This document shows, piece by piece, positions 11,214-22,077 of a stretch of DNA of 64,000 bases. Source of the DNA: Hyaloscypha bicolor E (lineage: Eukaryota; Ascomycota; Leotiomycetes; Helotiales; Hyaloscyphaceae); NCBI RefSeq assembly GCF_002865645.1, contig NW_020194554.1:62001-126000 (forward strand). The letters run 5' to 3'. Under the pieces are notes generated by a model that was not told the origin of the DNA, ran no database searches, and worked only from the letters and a program-made list of their open reading frames with translations. Position numbers and translations under genes: made by a program. The stretch's first letter is position 1. Every line of letters begins with the position of its first letter.

Positions 11214-12877
11214 ATGGCTACCAACTCAAGCAGCGACGGCGAACATGGTCTCTATTTAACGCAATTACCTGACTGTCCAAAGGGCGTTAGAGGGTTTGCT
11301 CTCGCAGCTACGCTTCTTGGTTGCAGACATCGGTCCAGATCCTAACATTGTCTGGGTTGCTCTGTTTGCACCCTCACGACAAGTTCTCGCAGCATACCGT
11401 CCGATCTCTTCGACAGGCCATGGTTCTTCATAGTAGGGTCTGCTTTGGCCCTTCTAGCATGCATTATCAGCGTCGCCACACCCAGCATAAACATACTCAT
11501 TGGTGGAACTGTCTTAATCGGATTTGCAGCAGCTTCTCAGCTGTCGTATACCTTCGTGGTCGGTGGGCTCATGCCTTTAAGCATCGATTCGTTAGCTTGG
11601 CATCATTATACGAGGGGGCGGTACCATTCTCCGGTTTTGGGCCAGCCATGTCATATGCTTTCGTGCAGCACACCTAGCACACATGGCAGTTCTGCTACTG
11701 TCTAATAATAGCCACCAACGCCCGTGGCAGTGCTGTGTTGTTCTGGTTCTTCTCGTAAGATCAACTACTCCCCGATACTGTTCATCTACTAACATAGACT
11801 GCACCAGTTACTTCCTTCCCTCCTTCAACGAAAGTACGCACACAAGAAGACTTAGCGACTAGTCCTCGAGGACTTCGGTTTGTCGGCCTTATACTACCGG
11901 TGGGAGGACGCCTTGTTTTCCTCATGGGCATATCATGGGATGGCTCCTACTACCCTTGGAAATCCGCGCACGCAATGCTACAATTGCTATCGGATTCTCC
12001 GCTCTCGTTGAATTGGTACTTCACAAAGCCTAAGTGCCACTTAAGGCACCGCTGGTTCCAATGCACCTGTTCAAGGATATGCCGCGGGTTTTGGCCGACT
12101 ATGGTGTTCTCGCTTTATACCAGTGATCTGATAAAAGAAGGCTATCTGTGTTGTGTTGCGGGATGTGGGACGAAGACCGGGCAAATAGTAGGCAGAAATC
12201 TCTGCCGCCGCCTTGCGAAGCAGAAGACACAGATGTAGTGATCGCAATCTGCATGGGGACCTTCCTCGGAGGTAGGCTCTCGTTCTCCCTTGCACGCAAC
12301 TGGTCAATCCGACGGATTGCCTATAGCATGCGCCTGCACAACGTCCGACAACCAAAACACGATCATCGCTTTCCTTTTCTTGGGTTGCTTCGCAATGGGT
12401 TGGATGGAAGTCGTCGAGTTGGCCATAACCGGCATCGCCATAGACTCGCAAGCAGGAATTGGCACTGCCGTTGGGATGGCAGGCTCCATGCGCTCCACTG
12501 TCTCTATTATCGCCTCAACAATATATACTGCCATTCTCACCAACCGGTTCAAGAAAGCCATTACCCGAGAAGTCCTGCCGAATCTTATCGCTGCAGGTCT
12601 TCCTTCATCTGTTGCTTCATTTTGTCAGCCATCACAGCTGGGGCACATGAACCTTTGGGTAAAGTCCAGGTCTTGACGACGAGTATCGAGGCAGTGGGCT
12701 TACGGCGTATAAGTTTGCGAGCTCGCATTCTCATCACACTGTATTTTACTCAACTATTGCGTTCTGTTCAATTTGTGTATTACTGGCTTTCCTCGCGCCG
12801 GATGGGAGGAGCAGATGGCAGATCGGGTGATGGTGACTCTGCATCAGCACAAGGACGAGGAGATTGGGGAGAAGTAA
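11214..12877 (+). pseudogene. TRI12-type MFS efflux transporter, broken in many places
   Basis: Successive pieces in different frames match one family in order: DIGPDPNIVWV (near 11330), a stretch with SALALLACIISVATPS and LIGGTVLIGFAAASQLS, VPFSGFGPAMSYAF, FLMGISWDGSYYPWKSAHA, then MEVVELAITGIAIDSQ, GTAVGMAGSMRSTVS, and a C-terminus ending DRVMVTLHQHKDEE at the TAA 12875-12877. This is the order seen in TRI12-like (trichothecene-efflux-pump type) major facilitator transporters of fungi. Frame changes and missing segments near 11320, 11420, 11700-11880, 12010-12330 and 12700-12800 exclude a functional product. The family name does not imply that this fungus makes trichothecenes. It is divergent from the bZIP gene. 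Confidence 0.8.
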
Positions 12878-14597
12878 GAATGACGGATGAGCAGAGCGGT
12901 GGATTGGAGTAATGAATCTACTGGAGAAGATTTTGAGATTATTTCCTTTTGCAGACAACCCTGATGAGTTTATAGAAGTTATGGGAAAATTCAATCCAAC
13001 CTCTGCCATCTTAAATATTCAAGTCCTAGGAAATTAGCTATAATGGAAAGTACATTCCAATGCAACTATGACAGATTGACTAAATCAACACGTACTCCAG
13101 AAAGTTACTTCGTTTCTGCTGTCTGGAAGCTTCTGCTTAGCCGAGCAAGAAAATAGGGGGGGGGTCTGAGGTTTCGTATCAGATGGCGATCAAAGTAAGA
13201 TACGTAAGACATCTGAACAGTTTCAGATACAGATAATTGCGATGATGTGATTTCCGGAGATTGGGACGGCGCGATGACAATTTGATTTCGAGGTGTTCAG
13301 GGGAGGGACCCTGTCGCTTAAACCCTTTTTTAAGCGGGAGTTATATGGCAAGAGGCTCGATATCGCGGTTGTACGATCCACGTTCGCTAGTTCCAGCTTG
13401 CCTGAGAACATAAAGACTGTGAACGCTCTGTAGAGTGAAACTGGTCTTAAGTGGTCTACATTAAGGGATCTGAAATTTCAGGCCAAGAATATGAGCCAAG
13501 GTAGGCAGGCATACGGCTTGGATTTCCAAGTCTGAGCTACTTGTTCAAACTTGTATACTTTTATCCCTGTCTTATTATTAGCTGTAACTATTTCAACTGA
13601 AATTCTATTCCATGTCCTCACATTCTCTCCTGTTTTCGCTCTCAAGCCTGCAGACGATAGTTCCAATCATGTTTTGTTGCTTTTAGCTTAACTTTCTGAA
13701 TCCTGATCGAATGGGGGGGGGGGGAATTGACTCGCCAATTCATACATCCCAAGGGTGTAGCTCCCGAAAGCAGCACCCCCGTTTGGTCTCACACTTACTA
13801 GTGCCTTGCTAATGCGTATTGTATCAAATATCAAGCAGTGAGATCCTGATCGAGCATTTGGTATGGTGTGGCGGAAGGGGACATTTGCGTACAGTACCAG
13901 GAATTCGGAAGTATCGCAGTTGTGGGGAAGGTGTTGTAAGAAACATCTTCATGTCAGTAATGTAGGTAATCTTTTAAGGATTGAGTTTCGGGTTTATCCC
14001 CAAAGTATATATAAATAACGTTTATCTAATAAGTAGGATTTGAACCATTCAATATTTCACTCTCCAGAACTTTTTTTCATGAGGCATAACTTCAACCCGG
14101 ACTCGAGTTCTATAAGACCCAGCTTAAGATGCGGTGTTACTCTTACGGCAGACTCGTTGCAGATAATCATTTCTGACCGTTCGGATTCTCCCTAGCAGTA
14201 GGTCAAGGTGTGATACCTTGGGCATTTCCCGATTTCGAATTTGGAAAATTCATACCCTTAAGAAAGATTGCTGGTTTGTCTCTCTTTGAGGTTAATGAGC
14301 CTGATGACACTCTCATTACGGAGATCACCAGAAACACGCACAGAGATGAAGTGGCGCAAGCTATTTGCAGTTGAATTCCAGAGGCTCACAAGTGTCGGTA
14401 AAGCATTGTGCGTGAGTTCCACGGTTTCGAGAGTAACGGGAGCAGACGCAGCTACGACTTGAGGATACATTGCGACTGTTTTTCAATCCAACCAAAAGCT
14501 GAAGCTCTCACAGTCGTTAAGAAAAAAATATAAAGCATGAAAATATCAAAATCTCAAAATCTCAAACTATCATGCAGCTTCTCGCAAAAGTAACCCT
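12878..14597. other. Interval without recognisable gene
   Basis: About 1.7 kb with no supported gene. It contains G runs near 13157 and 13713 and only short ORFs. A 70-codon minus-strand ORF at 14258-14470 has ordinary composition but no recognisable motif, no splice context and no family. Confidence 0.5.
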
Positions 14598-16604
14598 TTA
14601 CCCAGAGCCTGAGCAACCGGCATTTGGCGCACCCGCACCTTTCACGGCATCTCCAACACACCTTTTCTGGAAAACTCCTGTTCTAAACGCAGCTGTCCAT
14701 TCACGTCCGTCATTACCAAGTCCGTAAGAAAAGCTCCAAGTATTGGGTAATAAAGCACAGCCTCCCAACTGCTTTTTCAGTCCATCGCCATGATCTGCAC
14801 TATCAAATCTGTTACAATAGAAGTCAGCATTCGTTCTATTGGGTATATTTTAGGACCCTTAAAAATATTTCCGATGTATGATTCAAGATGATCATAAAAA
14901 CTCGAAAAGGGGAAGACATGAGAATTGGCTTACCCATGGCCCCAGACCGTATATTCGTTAAATTGTGCCTTGTAGCTTGAATCACATCCATACTGTATGG
15001 CCTTAACTACCGGTTGTCTAAGGGCTTGAGGCTGAATCGTATACGCAATATCGCCGATTGTTTCAATACCAACCCCCTTGTAGTTTGCGGGGTTTTGGGG
15101 GCTGTTGCTATCACAGCCATCTGTTATAACGGCCAGAAGATACTTTGTGCAGTCATCGCTACTTGGCTTGAACCCATTCGGACCCTGTAATGTAATGACC
15201 ACCTCTTCTGGAGTGCCTTGATTGTATCTTTCTTGGATTGGCCCTTTGATAACAGCATCTGGGCAGAAGCTGTTCTGGATGCTATCTTTGACGATATCGC
15301 GGGTAACATACTTGCTACTCCCCAGCCCGTTGCACACGAGCACTCCCTGAGGAGTTGATGGAGATGTTGGAGGACCTTGCGAAGGGGGTGATACTGCTGG
15401 CTTGACGCCGGGAATCTGATCATTCCTCATTTGCTGGATGAAAAAGTCTTTGAGAGCTGTGTGGCCGCCAAACTTGGGATGGAAAGGCCGAGCAGTCCAG
15501 CCAAACCCATATTGCTGGGTATTGGCGTCATTGCCCTGTGGGATGCTAGCAATGGGGTTGGTATCCGCCCCTAGCACCGTTTGAAACCCGTGTGTTGCAT
15601 CGAGGCTAGCTGGGGGTGCCATAAACTCAACGCCGTTGTTTGTTGTTGTCACACCCTGTTCTTCCCCCGTTTTCTCGTCATAGTACTGCAGGTTCCAAAG
15701 CCAGACGTCCTGGTTGTAATACTGATCCTCGAACGTGTGATTCGGCTCGCAGAAACGGTGCCCGTTAAAGATGCTATCGGGTTGGGAGTTGTGAACTCGA
15801 AAATTCGGGTTGAATGGAGTACGAGGGGGTATCTCGTAGTTCTTGATCACGTCAGCCTGGATATCATTTAACTGCTGAACCTTATCATTGATAATCGTCC
15901 TGAGTTCCTTAACGAGTTTTGGCTTGCCAGTGCTTAGGCGATCGTGGGCAAAACTCCACTGGTCACAGGCATCGGTGGTGTTATCGAAGAAATGAACATA
16001 TGAGCTAACGTAAAGGTCGAAGGGTTGATTCAAGGCCTGCGTATCTTGGGCAACCGTGATGATATCGTTCAAGGCCCTCGCAAATTCTTTGCGAATGCCA
16101 TTCGGATCGTTAAGAAAGTTTTCCGCTTGCTGGATATTTTTCTTGCACAAGCCCGTTCCATCAGAGTCCTCATCCCAAGGTGGACCCCAACCAAAGGGGT
16201 GTTCTAGTAAAATGGGCTGGTAGATACAAGCCCTTGCAATAGCTCCGAAGAACGCGTTGTTGCCTCCAAACATGCCCCAGACAATGTCGGGTTGGCCTGC
16301 CCTTTCTTTCATTTGACGCTCGAGATCATCCATTAATGTGCCACCACACGCGGCAAACTGGAAAGTTTGGGGGCTCAGAGACCAAGAGTTGTCGTTCTCC
16401 ATCTGCGCTCCCCAGGCCTCCTTGCTGCGGTAGCAAGTCTCATTGTCTGTAGCCTTGTAGACGTTGCTTAAATTAGAGGCAACACCATTTGCCCACGAGT
16501 CCCCGATCACAGCCCATTCCTACTGCTTCCACGAAGCCCAGAAACATCAGTATTGCATATACGGTGAGAATGGTGGTGGCCTTCATGGGAGTGGAGAGTT
16601 CCAT
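14598..16604 (-). CDS. SGNH/GDSL-type hydrolase with Cys-containing C-terminal domain
   Basis: The main exon (14934-16519) opens with EWAVIGDSWANG, the block I GDS motif whose Ser is the nucleophile of SGNH esterases and lipases; FGGNNAF resembles the block III Asn. RFCEPNHTFED is also present; no D-x-x-H block V was assigned. A 125-nt intron (14809-14933, GTAAGC to ACAG) leads to a last exon ending at TAA 14598-14600, giving about 600 residues. The C-terminal part (VLVCNGLGSS onward) carries cysteines at regular spacing and DDCTKYLLAVITDGC, like Cys-rich tails on secreted fungal enzymes. The start is ambiguous. A 43-nt intron 16520-16562 joins a 14-codon first exon (ATG at 16604), but that intron holds the only signal-peptide-like segment. 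The catalytic family is reasonably sure; secretion is plausible. Confidence 0.78.
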
Positions 16605-17768
16605 CTTGGAGGTACAGTAGAGGACACAAATATCTCAAAAATGATCCAGCCTGATAGTTATATCAATGTCGTGTGCAGATATAAGTGACAACGTCGCAAC
16701 GTAGTCGGAGAAAATGTATAATGATGGAACACTTATAGATCTCAGAAGGTTATTAGAGAGAGATAGTCTGAGATAATAAGAGCCATTTTCACGCATAAAT
16801 AAATCGGAACTATTTCAAGATAATTCCTTCAGGCTCGGAATTCTATATTTAGCAATGTAAGAATTATAGGTCCAATTTGTGCCTTCTGCGGGCCGGTCAC
16901 GATACGCCCCAGACCCGAACTTGAAACTTGTGGCCGACAGCAAATAACGAAAGGAAGAGGCTTAGAGCACCAAGAACAACTACTAACTGTTGGAAAGGGA
17001 CGTGTATTAAATTTGGAAGGGATATTTCTGGTAAAGACCTAAAAGGCTACGCGTTGGTTTTTGACTCTGAAACACGTCCTTGCTCCTCCTATCCGGTGAC
17101 GGCGCTTACAGCAAGAAATTGAGTTGGCACCCGGGCGCCAGAGAGGAAGGTAGGAGAGATGAAGGAATTGAGTTGGGAAGAAAGAACCTAGTCCACTCGC
17201 TAGAGCGTCTAAGTTAGGCCTAGTTCGTTGCCCCTTGCCCCTGGCCCCGCTGTGAGGGGGAAAATTCGCTTGAGCCTCAGGCACACATTTCGCTTAATTA
17301 TGGCGCTAAGGCGTATTTAGCCTCGCTTCTACGAGCTTCACGCTTCTCTTCTGGAATTTATCGTAATTCTAGAAATCTCTTGTGTTCCTATGTAACGTGA
17401 ATTTGACCTGGTAATTCATTGACCTGGTACTTGGTTCACTTCTACCTATCTCTTCTGAGGATCTTCACCGCTCCTCGCTTCCCCTTTCTGCATTTTCATT
17501 GGAGTTACCTTGCATTTGATAGCAATAGCCACGGCTGGATAAGTTTCTCGTTTTGCATATGTCGCGGGTTTTATCACAATAAACTTTGACTTTCCACTTA
17601 GCCCGCCTTCGCAGTTCAATAGCCAAGCTGCAAGCGACTTACTCACCCATATGGTACCAAACTAATTTAAGCCGTGAGCTTCTATTCTCAGTCACAGGCC
17701 CTACTACTGCAGAACTAGTTAAAGGGACACTGTGCAAGATCGCGAACCTAGGGGAAGTAGAACTTCTT
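16605..17768. other. Interval without recognisable gene
   Basis: About 1.2 kb upstream of the hydrolase. Short ORFs near 16930-17120 and 17040-17280 show no family. The sequence changes from AT-rich near the hydrolase to more GC-rich near 17100-17300, and may include old repeat fragments, but no ends were seen. Confidence 0.45.
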
Positions 17769-18800
17769 TTAAACGTTGTACGTGTCAATTTCACCTGTTA
17801 CTCTCTGCTTATCCCCAGGAGAATATTGCAACTCCTCGACCTTCCTCCCTTTCAAACACTCCCCAAACCCCCTCATCTCAACCTTCCCCTTCAACTGACC
17901 CGGCTCAACCCACCCCTCAATGCCACCCATAAACTCAAACTTGCCCACAAACCCTGGTGCATCCAATACCTCAAGCGGAATGCCGTACTCCCTGTTCGTA
18001 ACCTCCGCACTGATCTTCAAAAAGGCCCCTTCCCTGCCCATCGCCTACGACCAAACCACAATCTCAGTCATGCTCAGATAGCTACCACACGCCAACAAAT
18101 TCGTACCCAGACTCTCGTCTTCAACGAGAGCGCGAACGAATGGGCCTGTAGACGCACAGGATCAATAATGGGCATGCGTCCTTCCTTCTTCATCGGCAGA
18201 GCAAACACTCACTTTCGGTCCTTTCGTCGAAGCGCGGGGTGAAAAGAGGTTTTGTTGTATAAGCCCCAAGGTAGGTAAACGACGTTCTTCGCGTCAACTC
18301 GGGCTGCTCGGCTTCGATGTAAGAGACGATGGCGGCTTTCGGCTCCCAGTGGTAGGAGTGCAGATACTTCCCTCAAGAACCCACCTTCGTGGGCCCGAGT
18401 GTCGAGTAGATGAATCGTCCCAACGATTTCCCAACCCTGGCTGCTGCGCTTGCGACATCCCTGCCGTGCGAGACCTCGCGATCGAAGGCTGCTTCGCTGC
18501 TGGACATCGTTCCGCTTTCTGGAGTCGTTAGGGGAGCGTGGGAGCCGAATTAGGGTTCCCAGAAATCGGTGTTGACAAAGATTACGTTTGCATCTTTGAA
18601 GGTCAGTCCTAGGGATGCTGGATCTAAGAGGTCTGCTTTGGTGATCTCGGCTACGAGGGCTGCGAGCTTTTGGGAAGGGGGGGAGGATGGGTTGCGAGTC
18701 ATGCTAGGTTGGGAGGTTGAGAAGGGTAGCGGCTTCGGATGAGCCTTAGTTTCCTGTTGCGCCGACGACGACGATGAATTTTCTTGTTTGGAGAAGATAT
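17769..18800 (-). pseudogene. NmrA-like NAD(P)-binding protein, inactivated
   Basis: On the minus strand the N-terminal Rossmann motif reads KKFIVVVGATGN, then a TAA (18746-18748) where the family has Gln, and a TAG (18704-18706) where LPTWH is expected. Further on come MTRNPSSPPSQKLAAL, ITKADLLDPASL and DANVIFVNTDFWEP in another frame. The C-terminal piece FGIPLEVL-like (YGIPLEVLDAPGFVG) and EFMGGIEGWVEPGQLKGK is the usual NmrA/HSCARG ending. These proteins bind NAD(P) and act as redox-sensitive regulators. Both early stops are TpA changes compatible with CpA to TpA mutation, and several frame breaks follow. It cannot encode an intact protein. Confidence 0.78.
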
Positions 18801-19239
18801 TTTGATTTTGTAATGAAGCTTAAAGAATAGTGAATGGGTGAGATGAACTGAAATATGAAAGACAATCGTTGTTATACTGGAGGACTAGTGAGAGATGGGG
18901 ATGAAAAATCCGCGCTGCGGGATCACTTGAAATATTCCGCCACATAATGGATAATAGTGACGCATATTTGTGCGGCGGTGAAGAAGGATCTTGTTGATGA
19001 ATGATGATGAGTAGTGGTCCAATGATATTTTGAAGCATTGCTCTGCTATTGGCTGACGCACCGTCAGCCAAAGTTTCGGGGTTTGCGGATATTCTTCCTG
19101 GCTAATATTGATCGTCAGCCATAAATCAGCGATGGATTTTTAATAATTGATGATTCTCAAACCACCAACCAGTGTTCCTTGCAGGCGGGAAACGAGCATA
19201 ATGTTGACCACAGCTATGAGAATAGACTTTGCGTCAGGG

Positions 19240-20487
19240 TAGCAGTCTCGACCACCGATCATCATAAAAGGCGGCAAAGAGCGGAATCGAGTTGCAGCAA
19301 AAGCGTACCGTGAGCCTCTCCACTTAGTTGGACCTATCGCGACTAGCAATAAAGTTTTGACCAAAGTCATAGGCCAGAGGCAAAAAGAAAAATTGCAGAA
19401 CTCCAAACGCATATGCAGAGGAATCCAAGAACTCAGACAGCGCCTCCCCTCTTCAGCAAAGGAGTCCATCTCAACCATTTACGATTACGTTGACTTGGGA
19501 ATCAAGGAATATCAAGGCCAATCTGCCCCAGATGGAAACTCCGCTCCACCAGAACGCCCATTCCAAGATCCACTATCCACTATCCAACAAGAAGTTGAAC
19601 GCTTACATTCGAATAATGCTCTGCCATCGGTCTTTCCTGCTAGCTCTTCCATTCTCGACAACACTTCAAAGCCGTTGTCGAACCTTAGTGCCCATCATTC
19701 ACTTACTCAACTGCCATCGATCGGTACTGGCGAATACGGGAGCTTAATATCGACCACCTCTGAACAAACAGAATCTCTTGATGTAACGTTGTGCGATACA
19801 CTTTCTCTGACATTGTCCGACTTTCCAGATTTAGAAACACGCTCCAACATTTCAGACCAGAATGCCATTCCAGACCAGTATCTGCAGTCAGGGTACCTAA
19901 TGGTTCCCAGCTCAGTCCAAGGAGATGCCTGCGGGCCGCAGCAATTGCTTGCGTCTTGTTCCTAGAGTCCGATACTAGGAGCTGGCAGCATACCTTCAAC
20001 ACACACCGACCTTCTACTCAGGTACCCAGCCCAACCAGTAGGGGATCCCCATGCAAATTACACCCAAATTTCGTCTGCCCAGCCTTAACAGCCGGCCTCT
20101 ACATTGCCGTATCCCTCAACCTCAACCTCGAACTCATCAGCGCACCTCCTGGTCCTCGCCCTTCTACCACCCCACTACCCTCCTCTTGTCATCTCACATC
20201 CCCTAAGCACCAGCCAACCTCCAGTCAACGCTCCCACAGATCCTATTCCCCACTACGCCTCCCTCGACTTAATCCCCTTCCCCGTCTTTCGCGCACGTGC
20301 TCTCACGATGGCTAGTACGAGCCCGCCACGGTTCGACTTTTGGGATCTCAAGAATGATGTTAATGCGGGTATTGTGTGCTAGAATCTAGGGGATGTGACG
20401 GGTGGGGGGAACCTGCAGCCTTGGGATGTGAGGAGTTGGAAGGCGGCGCCGTGGGTCTTGAGGAAGTAGAGGAAGTAGATTATTTAG
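19240..20487 (+). pseudogene. Second bZIP-DUF3425 regulator, inactivated by Trp-to-stop changes
   Basis: KERNRVAAKAYR contains the exact bZIP N-x7-R signature. A 63-nt intron 19310-19372 (GTGAGC, TTTTGACC, CATAG) joins it to QRQKEKLQNSKR and a Ser-rich middle (19373-19965). The DUF3425 end follows from about 20090: LTAGLYIAVSLNLNLELI, LDLIPFPVFRARAL, PPRFDFWDLKNDV, QPWDVRSWKAAPW. The last part is interrupted by TAG at 20380-20382, 20467-20469 and 20476-20478, each where Trp is expected, before a TAG at 20485-20487. TGG to TAG equals CpA to TpA on the other strand. At least one frame change lies between 19970 and 20170. The 5' end is unresolved; upstream of 19240 nothing convincing is seen. 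Confidence 0.75.
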
Positions 20488-21377
20488 GATAGTGGGGTTT
20501 GGGAAATTCATCTGAGAGTCTCGAAAGCACGCAAAGAGGCGCTTAAATCTTGTTTAACAGATAATAAAGAAGGGAAGATGGGAACCGTGAGAGTCACTTG
20601 ACTTGACTCAGGGGCCAGGACTTTGCTTCGAAAACTGTCTCCCTACAATTTCGAGCAATATTACGACGCCTTCAAGATATAACAGATAAAATCATTAAAC
20701 ATAAATCCTCAACGAAATGAAGAATCAAACGCAACGAAGAAAGTCAACTCCACGGGAAGAACTCAATCTCCCCTACACACCAAACTCGTAACAAGCTATT
20801 GCCCCTGACGCCGTCATCCGCTCGCTTCGTCCCACAACCCCACTAAATCTGCCATCTCATTGCCTGGCCAATCACTCACATCCAGGGCATTCACTCGCTA
20901 CACCACCTCCCTGCACATGCCGTCATTGTCGCTGCATCCCTGATGGTTGCAGCATCATCGCGCATCACTCCACCTCGAAACCAAGAAATTCATTGGGTGA
21001 TAGAGGGCGCATTCCATCAGTCCATCAATCTGGGCAAGCCCCTCGAGGACGAGGCTTGGCCTTGAGTGCTCGATTGGGCCACGATTTCCAAGGAAGAGGT
21101 CGAGGCTGGGCCAGGGTGGTGTGAGGGAAGATGAGCGGTTTCGTGATTGTTTAAGAAGCCGCAACGGTGAGGGTGAATCGTTGCGCTTGCTTTTTGCCAA
21201 CAACTCGATCTACATAACCACCATCCATCCATCCATCCATCCACAACCTGCATCACCACCACCCCTTCCACCAACTCACTCTACATCAAACTTTCACACA
21301 CGAACCGACCGAACGGACTTTACGAAAGCAACGAACACATCATTACACGGGAAAAGGGACAGGAATACACAGCAAAA
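20488..21377. other. Interval upstream of MARVEL gene
   Basis: No supported gene. The 3' half is probably promoter and 5' UTR of the MARVEL gene. A (CCAT)n microsatellite lies at 21221-21243, and C/A-rich sequence continues to the start codon. Minus-strand ORFs here look like chance ORFs. Confidence 0.45.
21221..21243 (+). repeat. (CCAT)n microsatellite
   Basis: Nearly six CCAT units in the probable 5' UTR of the MARVEL gene. Confidence 0.9.
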
Positions 21378-22077
21378 ATGGGCCTCCTCCACGGCGCCGA
21401 AATGACCGCCTCCTACATCCTGCACTCGGTCTTCCGCCTCGTCCAGATGATCATGGCGCTCGCCGTCTGCGGCCTGTACGGCGTGGACCTGAACAAAGCG
21501 AACAGGGAGCACAAGTACAGCGATGGGAAATGGGTTTGCCTTCCCTCTTTCTCCTGCCTATCGCACTCCCCCTCCCCCTCCCTTTTCGAACCCAAATGCT
21601 GATGCGCCACGCGACAGGTCTACGCAGAAGTCACCGCGTCATTGAGCGCCTTCTCCGCCCTGCTCTACCTCATCCCCTTCATGTCGCGCGTCCCGTTCGC
21701 GTGGGTGGTTGACACGGCCCTGTTCATCCTCTGGATCGCGCTGTTTGGGCTGTTTGGGAACATGTATATCAAGGAAAAAGCCGAAGGGGACAGTGGGGTG
21801 CAGAGGATGAAGAATGCGGTCTGGGTTGATCTGGTGAATGCACTGTTGGTGAGTCCTGGTTTTCAAGAATCCCCTTTGGGGTGGAGGGAAGGGGAGAAGG
21901 GGAACGGGCCGAGGAAGGGAGGGGGAGCGATCCCTTTTGTTTAGAAGGAAGATGTGGATATGCATTTGGAGATGGCTGACTTTGTGGCAGTGGTTGATTA
22001 GTGCGATCGGGATGGTGGTATTCTGGGTGAAGCACAAGAACAACAGATCGAGGTGGACCGGACGGGCTCAGGTATAA
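21378..22077 (+). CDS. MARVEL-domain four-helix membrane protein
   Basis: Three exons (21378-21533, 21618-21848, 21991-22077) join in phase 0 with introns of 84 and 142 nt, giving 157 residues. The first donor is GTTTGC, unusual but framed by GACAG; the second is GTGAGT. Four hydrophobic segments are visible: around SVFRLVQMIMALAVCGLY, the second after the first intron (SAFSALLYLIPF), the third VDTALFILWIALFGLFGNM, and the fourth WLISAIGMVVFWV. A charged tail KHKNNRSRW follows. The topology and spacing fit small fungal MARVEL proteins of the plasma membrane or endosomal system, linked to membrane apposition and trafficking. No catalytic motif is present. Neighbours give no functional hint. 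It appears intact. Confidence 0.82.

Noticed and set aside
14258..14470. 70-codon minus-strand ORF MYPQVVAASAPV...
   Set aside because: Ordinary composition but no family, no splice context and an overlapping ORF on the other strand.
17040..17284. Possible retrotransposon or SINE remnant in the 17-kb interval
   Set aside because: No poly-A tail, terminal repeats, tRNA-like boxes or recognisable coding remnant could be found.
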